This document shows positions 13,267-23,432 of a DNA stretch of 64,000 nucleotides, in pieces. The stretch spans positions 77,819,503-77,883,502 of the forward strand of contig CALNVZ010000174.1 in assembly GCA_940671915.1 (NCBI GenBank), read 5' to 3'. Under the pieces are notes generated by a model, which saw only the letters and a list, made by a program, of their open reading frames with translations, was not told where the DNA came from and searched no databases. The stretch comes from Paracentrotus lividus (Eukaryota; Echinodermata; Echinoidea; Camarodonta; Echinidae). Each line of letters opens with the position of its first letter. Positions within the stretch are counted from its first letter, which is position 1. Both the position numbers and the translations under genes were made by a program.

Positions 13267-14400
13267 TTCTTAAAATCACCACGTATCATCAACATAAATT
13301 CTCTCCCTAATACCTAAGTCTAGAAATTCCACTTAGTACTCGAAGTGGTATAGGCATATTGACTTTTTTTGTTCAGTTACATGAACTAAAACTCAGTTTT
13401 AATTACCTTTTATGTAATATCTGTTTTAATTTACTCAATACTCTAATCTAATATTAGCTCAATCACCTGTCATTTTAATCTATTCTTCATGTCTCTCCTA
13501 GCTATACCCATCTCAAACTCTTTCCACCAATCTTCAGTATGCACTTTAGCACACTTATCTCTACGATCATCACACCCTCACTATGAAACGCACATTAAGT
13601 GTCTCACTCACCGAGCTTCTGGGCTATGCTTACCACTCACGCATCACCATCATCATCCAACAACCGCCAACCCGGCCCGAAGGCCGAGCCGCTGTCTTAC
13701 TTAATCTACTATTTCTCCATGGGCTATATTCCAATTTACGGGACGGACATCTTCAGCGTTAAGACAGGAAGAAAACATGAGGGGAGAGACGAGATACAGA
13801 GTCTTGATCTACACAAATATTTAAGCTTGTGTCTTTTATAGCCTTGAAAAACAAAACATCCATTAGTTTGAACTTGTATCAAGAGTTTGATCGGCCTTTC
13901 GCGCTCCTTTTCCTTTTGCGTTGGCAGGTGTTTTGTCATTAAGATTGTATGCCTCCAAGTATAATACTAATCAAACCAATCTATAAGAGAAAGCATCACA
14001 AGTTCTGTTCCATTTGCAAGCTTGCAGTTTCTTACTTTGTGCGATTAAAACAAAAGATAATTAAGATTTTTATCTCTTTCTTTACATATATTTTGGTGAA
14101 GACAAATGAAGTAACGAAATGTATATCAGAAAATATAAAAATAAGCTGAAGTGTGGTAACTTATTTCAATAAACCGATTCGATTCGTAAAACGAAAATGA
14201 AAAGAGAAAGAGAGGGGGATAAGAGGATGGAGGGAGAGAGATAAAAGGATTAAGGCCTCGTCACACCGAGTTCGGTCCGGGTCACGGCACGGGCCCGTTC
14301 CGGTTCAACAATGGGCAAAAACGGTCGAAATGAATCGGCCGTGTACTATTGCAATGAGACTGGTCACAACAAACACGGGCTATGCCGTACTAGCCGGAAC
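13267..14400. other. Non-coding stretch
   Basis: No gene recognised. A GC-richer piece at 13640-13700 and 14250-14400 has no known motif. Confidence 0.45.
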
Positions 14401-14414
14401 AGCAACCGGTACGT

Positions 14415-14865
14415 CCATGATGATGATAATGATGATGGTGGTGCTGTTGAAAACAACGGGATAATAAAAGCAGGGATGAAGGTGCTGGTGATGATGATGA
14501 TGATATTGGTGGTAGCGATGATGATGATGATGGTGATGATGATGGTGATGATTATGTCGATGATGATGTTATTTATGATGATGATGATGATTGTGATGGT
14601 AAAAATAATGATGATGGTGATGGTGATGATGATGATGATGGAGGTGCTGCTGCTGATGATGATGATGATGGTGATGATGATGGTGATAATGATCATAAGA
14701 TGATGATGATGATATGTTGATGATAATGTCGAAGATGATGTTATTGGTGGTGGTGGTGGTGGTGATGATGATGATGAAAATAATGTTTCATGATGGTGAT
14801 GATGATGATGATGATGATGTAATTGGCAGTGATGATATAATTGGTGATGATAATATCGATCGTGA
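14415..14865. repeat. (GAT)n trinucleotide array
   Basis: Imperfect ATG/GAT triplets over ~450 bp; the apparent poly-Met or poly-Ile/His proteins on either strand are compositional. Confidence 0.92.
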
Positions 14866-14888
14866 TAGTTACGTTTTTGGTAATGATA

Positions 14889-15193
14889 CACTCTAAAAAA
14901 AAAGAGAGTAAAATCTTACCCAATATTGAGCAAAAAGGTAACTCGCGTGAAATTGAGTAAAAAATATTACTCATGCGGTTGAGCTAAATGTTACTCAGAA
15001 AAGAGTAACTTTTAGTCATCTATGTATCATTCCTAATCCTAGCTTCAAAAGGAGTAAACTATTAACCATTAGTTCACTCATTTTCTTGCGAGTTACCTTT
15101 TGACTCTGTTAAGAGTAAACAAAATTTACTCCGTTGGGAGTAAAGCATTAGTTTACTCATTTTCTTGCGAGTTACCTTTTTTTTTTTACAGTG
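14889..15193. mobile_element. TA-flanked MITE, CACTSTAAAAAA termini
   Basis: Left end CACTCTAAAAAAAAAGAG and right end (reverse complement) CACTGTAAAAAAAAAAAGGT, each adjacent to TA. Inside, several related segments with GAGTAA(A/C) and TTACTC repeat in both orientations, including two near-identical copies of CATTTTCTTGCGAGTTACCT. Same terminal motif as 12314-13264. Confidence 0.7.
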
Positions 15194-15577
15194 TAGGCGA
15201 TTTGTAACGAATGAAATACCAAATCGACTTGCTTGGATCATTCGCAAAAACATGATGAACACGGAAGTTATTATCATTTTATTTGTTTTGTTTTGTTTTT
15301 CTTTTGAATCAATATAAAAAATTATGTCACTTAAGAGTATAATGCAAACTAATTATCAAAATTATTCCTCATAATCATGTTTTAAATATCGGTTTACTCA
15401 GGGATTTCTATAAGTAATGTGAAATAAGAATACAGCATATAAACGGGAATGCGAAATATTACATAAAATTTACATATTTTGTTGAGTTTATTCCTCTTGT
15501 CATTCCGTTTTACGATACTTTTGTCACAAGCTTTCACGGCAAACTTTTGGCAAAAAATAAAGATATTTTGTTGATCA

Positions 15578-15716
15578 GGGGGGCATTTCATCAAAGGACT
15601 TGTCGGACGTTTTATCTGACAAAGTGTTATAAGCTACTGAAATGCTTGCCTCTGATTGGCTGAGAGCAAATTTGTCGGATTAAATATCTGACAAGTCCTT
15701 TGATGAAATGCCCCCC
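15578..15716. mobile_element. Hairpin MITE, GGGGGGCATTTCATCAAAGG ends
   Basis: A 139-bp element whose arms (GGGGGGCATTTCATCAAAGG then ACTTGTC) are perfect inverted repeats for ~27 bp, with further partial pairing around TATCTGACAA. It is non-coding. Confidence 0.82.
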
Positions 15717-15719
15717 AGG

Positions 15720-16950
15720 AGTCTCTATGTTGGAGGCGTATGATGTGTGCATAATGTATTGATCTATTGACCGCATCATACAGTCGATGGTAGTATTAGT
15801 TGCATTTTTCTCTCTGCCAATAAAAATGATACAAGTCTTTTTATCTTCCATTATGAATAAGATGGACTTTAAGCTAGCGATGCCTATTTCATAAATAAAA
15901 AACTGCGTAGATAATTGCATATCAGGGAAAGCAAAGTAAATTATCAATGAAAATAATATAGGTTTTCCCGGCCAATTTCATACATTTATCATCCGTTTTC
16001 ATTTAATATGTATTCAAATTCGTGTGCTAGATGCGACAGACTGACTTTAGTCAAACAATTTCTTGTCCATGCTATCAAATTCGCTTTTAGGCACACAGAG
16101 TAGTGGTTGCAATATTCAAATTCGGATACAGTCATTTGATTTCATTCATTGTGCATTCAAATTAGTGCGAATTTGATTATACGGAATGAAATGTCGACGG
16201 GATGAGGAAGAAATTGAATTGAATAGTCATTGCCGAATGTATATGCTTATTATGTGAAGTAGAATGCGCAAATACGAAATCAATCACAACAATCGTTAAT
16301 TTTGATGATTGAATACGATTTTGACTGGAAACATTTCGACGCATCAGCGTTTTTTCCAAAAATGAATGCCTCTAATATGCAATTGATTGATAAAACAATG
16401 AAACTGACCGGGAAAACCTATAGAAAGAACGTGAGGTTTTTCACCGAGATTTTAAACGTCTTTTTCTCTTGTTTTCCCCTTCATATGTCATCTAATTTGT
16501 ATGCCGAATATGTGTTTATACTTATGAAAGTGGGTCTTAATTCTTCTATCATACTAATTCCATTCTCATTTCTCCAAACTTGCTCTCTTTTTTTTTTTTT
16601 TCATATTATCCTTTTTATCCTTACTTTTTATGTACATGTATCCCCCTTTTTTCGACCCAAGCCCTCTTCGTTCTATTGTTTGTGTCGATACATCCTTAAA
16701 GATATTATTTAGTCTTGATCCCTAAACACATGTCCCTTGTTACTTTTTACAAATATTAATTCTTCCCGTATTTTTCTTATGCTTTTATATTTCTATATAT
16801 TTTGATTCATATTGTTGTTACAAATTCTCTTATGAAACTATCCACATTTTGTCAAGGTATTGCTTAGAAAGCTTATTGAAGAAATGTACTAAGTATTACT
16901 GTGGCATGTTAGACCAACCTAATGCATCATGAAAAGCCATTTCAGGAAGA
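15720..16950. other. Non-coding stretch
   Basis: AT-rich; a 136-codon plus-strand open frame at 16302-16712 is hydrophobic and T-rich, without recognisable family or splice context. Confidence 0.4.
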
Positions 16951-16956
16951 AGGCGT

Positions 16957-17072
16957 GGATCCACCATCAGCTTTGACAAAGGATATACTGCCTAATTGTC
17001 AGGGGACAATACAGCTCTATTATGCTTGGGCATGGGCCAATAAATTCCTTTGTCAGAGCTGTTGCTGGATCT
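16957..17072. repeat. Imperfect inverted repeat (hairpin)
   Basis: GATCCACCATCAGCTTTGAC... on the left pairs with GATCCAGCAACAGCTCTGAC... read from the right, ~26 bp arms around a ~65-bp centre. Probably a small MITE. Confidence 0.6.
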
Positions 17073-17079
17073 GCTACTG

Positions 17080-18310
17080 AGAAGTCTTTGAGAATGTCTT
17101 TGAAAACAATGTCTTACAATTACCTTTATACGATCAAATTGTGACAATACAATAAAAAAAAAAAATAATAAAAATAAAAACTAATTAAATTCACATATTT
17201 CATATAAAATCATTTCTCCATGACAATATAAAAACAGAAATATAAACACGTGTCTCATAAGTAATGTAAATTTTTAATACACTCTGCAATGGATTGTGCA
17301 TTTACACCAAGGCATGATCATGCTTATCCAACTACATTCATGCTGAGCACTTCATGATGAAAATACTTGAAGCACTGCTACATGTAGATGAGAAAAAAAA
17401 GAAGTAAACTTGAAGTAAACTTTCACATCAATACTTCAATTATTCTTTTTTTTTTTTTTGGGGGGGGGGTGAGTAGGGTAGGCAAGGGGGTAAGGGGTAA
17501 GGATTAACAATAACATAAAATATATATGTTGTTTTCACTTCTTATGAGATTATCAACAAGAGTGTAAGGGTACACTGTCACCCTGTTATATCAAATGCAT
17601 AGAACTACTCTGTGTTGTAATGTGAATTTATGTTAACAGTGTTCTTCATTATAACAGAGTGACACTGAAAAGACACATATACTTTGGACTATTTTTTTTA
17701 ACAGAAAACCTATCACTTTAACTTGAATATGTTTAGGCAAATGTTTGGGGACAGAAAATACAGAAGACTAATGAGATATGCTCCAATAATTTGCTTCAAG
17801 TCACAAGGTGCATTTGATTATGGTGAAGCAAGCATAATGCAGTAACTTGATTGACTCTTAGTCCTCCATGAGTATCATCCACATACATTTAAATAAAATA
17901 AAACATGTTTAAAAATTAAATGCATGTATCTCAGATCAAGTAAATCTACTTGTATTTAATGGTTTGATAGTTGTACTGGGTTTCTGAAAGACACATATCA
18001 ATTAGATACGATAGTTCATGTCCGGAACTGACCTTTACTGTCACCATCCAAAAGATCTGAACTGCAGTCCGATGTGTGTCAGTTTGTAGGCACATTTTTG
18101 ACCAACTCACAAATCCCTACAGGAATTCAATAATAACTATGATTCATCTCATGTAGAGGGCAGTATTACTTTGAAGTAAAATTTGTAAATTGAAGCACAC
18201 GAGGGATAGGAGAGACTAAAATCACAATTACATTTGGACAAGTAAAAAACATCATCAGGATAACATTCTAAAAGAATATGATTTTCACAATTACAATCAA
18301 AATAAAAACA
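17080..18310. other. Non-coding stretch
   Basis: No exon recognised. Contains a T12/G9 junction (17447-17470) and a small inverted pair ACACTGTCACCCTGTTAT / ATAACAGAGTGACACTG (17571-17675). Confidence 0.4.
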
Positions 18311-18317
18311 GACCACT

Positions 18318-18476
18318 CAGTGGCGGATCCAGGATTTAAAAAGAGAAGGGGCGCCAGGCCAGATAAGAGGGTGAGGTGCCGAAATTTTCCAATTTTAACA
18401 TGTACAATCATTGAGTGGTTTTCAAATTATCGAGGGGGCGTGCGTCCCCTGCACCCCCCGCCTGGATCCGCCACTG
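18318..18476. mobile_element. MITE with CAGTGGCGGATCCAGG termini
   Basis: Perfect 16-bp terminal inverted repeats (CAGTGGCGGATCCAGG ... CCTGGATCCGCCACTG) enclose 127 bp with G-rich and C-rich borders. The flanks CCACT and CCATT are near-identical 5-mers, consistent with the 5-bp target duplications of its relatives. A degenerate relative lies at ~53,585-53,755. Confidence 0.85.
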
Positions 18477-18479
18477 CCA

Positions 18480-20140
18480 TTACTGTAATTGTGCACTAGT
18501 AGTAGGGATGGCCACACAACAGCAAAAAGCCACTAGAACGGTTTTCAATTCACTGTATGGATGTAGTCACCCATGCATTTACAATGCAAACAATAACCCA
18601 TGCACTGCCTACTCAATAATACACAGGCAGAGGAATAGCAAAATTTTCAATAAAAAACAGCTTTCGAAATTGTCATTTGGCCAGTGGTAAATATCAATCA
18701 TTTTTATTCCTAATTGGTCAGTTTCTTCCTTAGAAAATTACTCAGCAGGTGATCAACTTTTCCTGTTGAAAAAATTGATATGAAAACAACTACAGCGTGT
18801 TCAAAGTGATGCTTGTGTGTGAGTGTGTTATGACTGGAATTTCTCATGATTGGAATAGATTCAGATAAGGAAAAGTGGATATCTATAAAATGTAACTATT
18901 TTTGAACAAAAAATGTATTGGGGTGAAAAACAAAGAACAACGTTTACCACTGGCCATTTAAGTTTTAAAATTACTCTACCCTCTCCAACCCTCAGCTCTG
19001 AGCCACACCACCATGAAATAGCCTATTGTCTAGGGTGTTCCTATTGAAACATGCCCTATGGAGTATTTTTCCACGGTGGTCATATTGGATCACATACGGT
19101 AACATACCTGTCAAACCATCAGTTTTGTACTGCCATAACTTTTTGTATAATCTACTCATACGCCTCAATTATGTTACTATAATCTCATTTCATGTTGATA
19201 CACACATAGAAAATGTTTGGTATGATTTGGTTGAATAAATCAAAGACAAAAGGACCATAAACTTGAGCTTTTATTGCATTTTCTGGCTTTGTCTGAAACT
19301 TGTAAAAGTGTTCTAGCAGCTCATTGGTAATCTGAGACACTCTTTGGGTCATATCTTTGAAATGGAACATCCAATTGTGATAATTCAACTACCAAAATCT
19401 TTCTTTTAAAATGCTCTATCCAATAAGCCTAGCAAAAACAACTTAAAAATAATCTAAAATTTTAGTGGACATCCCTACTAGTAGTTAAAAAGAAGAAGAT
19501 GGTTTGCACTATAGGATTGAAAAAACTATTTTGTAGTTTTCTATAGTGAATCTATGGGACAATTATCAAATTTGCTATCATGTAGTAGCTTTAAAAAAAG
19601 GTTGCTGATATATTTTTTATGATTCACTATAATCAAATTTACAGGTTATTTAGAGAAATAAAGGAAGATGAATAGAAGTAATTACATGGAAGGTCTTCCA
19701 GCAAACTTTTACAATACATGCGCCCTCAATTGGTTCAGTGGCGATAGTCACTCCCAGAAACTATTTACTCAATCTGTATATATTTTTTGTGAACATACAT
19801 CCATACATAGTTGCGATAAACATTAAGAAAAATTTAGGCATTTAATAATGTCCAATGATTGGTATCTTATGCGTCAAACATTTTCTCTAATATAATCAAC
19901 TCCAGTTATAAAGAGAAATGACAAAGGATTCGATTCTGTTACAAGGCAATTTCCCCTGTACAAATTTCAAATATGTGAACATTTTGATGTCTATTTTTTT
20001 GTTTTAGTATATCAGGATATTGTTTCAACAGAGCTTGACCACGAGCATCTAGTTATAACGGAGTAAACTGTAAATGTCGTTTTGGTGGATTTCCTCAACA
20101 ATGTAACCATCACAGAGCATTACACATAATTGAAGAGACA
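18480..20140. other. Non-coding stretch
   Basis: AT-rich, no exon or RNA recognised. Confidence 0.45.
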
Positions 20141-20147
20141 TGATTAA

Positions 20148-20213
20148 CCCTAATCAGACTGGGGTGTGTTTTGGTAGCTGTCCAAGACTGGGGGAGGGGA
20201 GGGGGGGGGGGGG

Positions 20214-20251
<38 letters not shown>

Positions 20252-20906
20252 GGGCCATGATGGCCCCCCCCCCCAAGATCTCGACCACCTATCGCGCGAC
20301 CGCGCCGAAAATTTGCACGATGGTAGTGAGCCATGTAATCTACAAGACTTTGCTGTTAATTTTCCAAAATAATATGATTTTTTTTTATATGAATTAATTA
20401 TGCTAATTTAATGCATGAAATCATACTTTTTGCTCTAATTGTAAAAATAAAGCTCCTAGAATGCTAATTTTGTGTATTATTATTCCTTATAGCATTCCCA
20501 ACAATTGTACTAGAAAAAAATTCTGGTTTCAAAATTAATTTCTTATGTATTTTATTGTTTTACAAATTTCTTATGTATTTCTTTGTTTTTCTTTTTTTTT
20601 AACGCAAAAATCATTTAAGAACCATTTTTAAGCATAAATATGTTAAAATAAAATTGATTTCAGCCAATGAAAGTGAAATAATCATATCTTTATGAATTAG
20701 GTGAGAAAACTCAATTTGCATTGACTTTGTACACAAAATCACGTTTTTGAGCCATTTTCGGTCAGACGGATATTTTTGAAATCTTGCAAAAAGTGCGCGA
20801 GACCTCCAAAGTAAAAGTCAGCAAGCGGCGCGATCAGAAAATTTCGTGCGGCGGAGTGGTCGCGGAAAATGTCGAGGGAGGCCATGATGGCCCCCCCCCC
20901 CCCCCG

Positions 20907-20960
<54 letters not shown>

Positions 20961-21010
20961 CCCCCCCGCTCCCCCCCCCCCCCCCCCCCCCCCCCCCCGT
21001 CTGATTAGGG
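20148..21010. mobile_element. piggyBac-type non-autonomous element with TTAA duplications
   Basis: The element begins CCCTAATCAGAC and ends GTCTGATTAGGG, and is flanked on both sides by TTAA (20144-20147 and 21011-21014). TTAA target duplications and CCC-initial inverted repeats are diagnostic of the piggyBac superfamily. The 863-bp interior has no transposase. A G-tract of ~60 bp (20190-20250) and a C-tract of ~108 bp (20891-20998) form part of the inverted ends, each abutting GGCCATGATGGCC. Confidence 0.88.
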
Positions 21011-21219
21011 TTAAATATATTGTGTGAAGATAGAGGCCGATTTGTTCAAAAGTTGCTGTAAATTTTTCTTGTCACGATGTCATTCAAATAAATGTATCTT
21101 GAAAAATTCTAGTGTTAGAAGATTCGCACATCATGGAATCATGGTTTCATAGCTAGTGTCATGTAACAAAATATGATACACAAATCACTTAGAAATTTGT
21201 AAAAAACCTAGAAAAAGTC

Positions 21220-21470
21220 CATGTTACTACTCGCTTCAGATTACCAAATTGGCAACTTCCAGTGATGCCAAATGTGACAATGATCTTGGTCAGTGTTGGC
21301 CTAAGGATATGATTTTTCGAAAATTCTTTTTCTTTTAGGTTTGTCATAGGAGTACAACCATACAGACCACGAGAAGGAGTCACGTTATAACTTGCTTCAG
21401 ATCACCAAATCGGCAACTTCAAGTGATGCCAAATGTGACGATGATCTCGGTCAGAGTAGGTCTGTTGATA
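21220..21470. repeat. Direct repeat, ~155-bp period
   Basis: GGCAACTTCCAGTGATGCC-AAATGTGAC (21250-21279) recurs as GGCAACTTCAAGTGATGCC-AAATGTGAC (21412-21440), with similarity running over ~85 bp in each copy. Old tandem duplication; not coding. Confidence 0.7.
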
Positions 21471-21756
21471 TAGGTTGAAGCAGCTAATCTCAAAGCTTAA
21501 GATTCAAGTTCTTGTATTCTCTGGAACGGAGCAGAATGGGTTCATACCGCTGTCCTGGAAACGGATAAATAGGACATATTACAAAATCAGTCAACAGTTC
21601 AACTACATGTATCTACATGTAGGTCGAATTTATGTCAATAAAACAGCACACAGTCAACTTGTGTCATAACAAAAACTGATGCATGTTATCATTATTAACA
21701 AGATAATTCATCCTGATTTCAAACATGTGCACATATATGTATGTGTGTGTGTTCAA

Positions 21757-22127
21757 GGGCGGCGATTTCATGTCACTACTGAGGGGGACGGAAACCCCGG
21801 CAGAGAAATTAATAATAAACTCAAGCAGAATAAACCGTCCCTGTGTATCCAAAATTCGAAATAGAATGACCTACTTCGCACATTATGCAAAAACTAAATA
21901 CAATTTAAAGAACAAAGCGTTGGAACAAATTATTGTCTTATGTTTTGTTCGCGAGCGCAAAGCGGGAGCTGAAAATTTTGCCTTATAATAATATTTAGCA
22001 TTGTATTTTACATATATTTTGCCTCTTCACTATCCTCACTAGCTGATCAATGAATTAAAAAAATGTTATGCTTTAAAATCCAAGAGGGGGGGAGGGGGGA
22101 AACGTTCCCTCCCCCAGAATCGCCGCT
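21757..22127. mobile_element. MITE with GGCGGCGATT termini
   Basis: The left end GGCGGCGATTTCATGTCAC and the right end (reverse complement AGCGGCGATTCTGG) are inverted. The left end also matches, in opposite orientation, the right end of 53971-54179, so the two are copies of one family. Interior is non-coding. Confidence 0.55.
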
Positions 22128-22664
22128 AATGTGTGTGTCATTGTTTAGTTTAACAATATTTTGTTATAACAAGGTCATTGGTTTGGTCCTAAGCATCTCA
22201 TTATTATGTGAGTAGACTGTATTCAATACAGATATATATACCAATTAACCTAAACGATTGGGAGTACACTACATACATCCACATTAATAAAATGGTCATT
22301 AAATAGCTGTGAAACTTGTGAGTTAATCATACATTAAAACCTTGTTTAAAGATCCTTATAATCCTCTAAAGCTCCAAACCTCCAAATTTTATTGTCCGAA
22401 ACAATGGTGAACAGAAATTCTTTTTTCCCAATTGATCGTGGGCCCAGCAGCCACTGAGCGGCACTGTGAAGCCACAGGGCAGTTCCAAATATGGCATGAT
22501 AATACTACAAAAATTTTGTGAACAATACGTGAAACTTTCAAGTTATGAACTACAAATTGAAACAAATTTATGAAAGGAAATATGAAATTACTGGTTGTTT
22601 TTTAAAAATCAGAATTTAATACAAAATATAGATTGACTTGATTCTCATGTATAAAGTTCAAGTA

Positions 22665-23316
22665 CAGTCAACTTCGCGTAAGTCGAATAGCACGGGACTG
22701 TCAAAAACACATAATATTTGAAATATACCCCTTGCTGTGCAAATACATACGTACACGATTGTCAATTCTTCAGACATACACGCTGCAAATCAATACACCA
22801 GTTATCATACAGAATGCAATCTTAATACCCGAATCGAAATGTTAGCAGGGTGAAACATTTGGGAAGTAAAGGAAGAAATATAAAAAGATTTCTTGGATTT
22901 AAACAGAGAGATTTAGGAAATTGAAAGCCCAACGGAGACAGGAGAGGGGGACTCAGACAGAAATAAACCTGCATATGAGTTGATCTGAGAGGGTGATGTT
23001 TCAGAGGGGTAGAAAAAAGAAAGAAAGTGGGGGTCGAGACAGTAAGGTCGTAAAAACAAGGCCGCTGTATCACTCCATGAATTATTGCGCACAGGTGTCA
23101 AGATGTCCAAATCCAAATCAGACTTATCCGATTGATTTCACTTGTATTTTTAATGCTTGGGACATAAAAACTAGTTGGACTTACATGAAATTCAACTTGT
23201 AATATTTGAGTTTGGCAGGAAATTTAAGGTGATAAACATATTAATGCAGACTTTTGTGTGCGTCGACTTACGCAATAATTTGAGATACACAGATTTGAGT
23301 TATGCAAAGTTAACTG
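22665..23316. mobile_element. Tigger/pogo-like MITE with TA duplication
   Basis: Starts CAGTCAACTTCGCGTAAGTC and ends with the reverse complement of CAGTTAACTTTGCATAACTC, flanked by TA (22663-22664, 23317-23318). CAGT-AAC termini with TA duplication fit pogo/Tigger elements. The 652-bp body contains no transposase. It lies just beyond the NOP53 poly(A) signal. Confidence 0.75.
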
Positions 23317-23331
23317 TATTTCATTTTTTTT

Positions 23332-23337
23332 TTTATT
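23332..23337 (-). terminator. Candidate poly(A) signal of NOP53
   Basis: On the minus strand AATAAA occurs about 38 nt after the stop codon, followed by T/A-rich sequence. The end of a Tigger-like element begins ~15 bp further on, so the 3' UTR is either very short or runs into that element. Confidence 0.5.
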
Positions 23338-23374
23338 TTAATTTAGTTTAGGATTAAAGAAATTGACTCAACAC

Positions 23375-23432
23375 TTACTTGATTTCCTTAAAAGTTTTCT
23401 TTTCATATTCCTTCATCTTAGGTTTCATGCCC
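23375..23432 (-). CDS. NOP53: NOP53 terminal exon
   Basis: It encodes GMKPKMKEYEKKTFKEIK followed by TAA, matching the vertebrate C-terminus (…KRAFREIQL). The acceptor is CCACAG. The stop codon lies inside a perfect donor-like string (CAAGTAAGTG), so an alternative downstream last exon is conceivable, but the length and sequence fit a genuine end. Confidence 0.9.

Noticed and set aside
14364..14891. 175-codon minus-strand and 130-codon plus-strand open frames
   Set aside because: Poly-His/Ile and poly-Met products of a GAT trinucleotide repeat; open on both strands by composition.
16302..16712. 136-codon plus-strand open frame
   Set aside because: T-rich hydrophobic translation, no recognisable family, no supporting splice sites or promoter.
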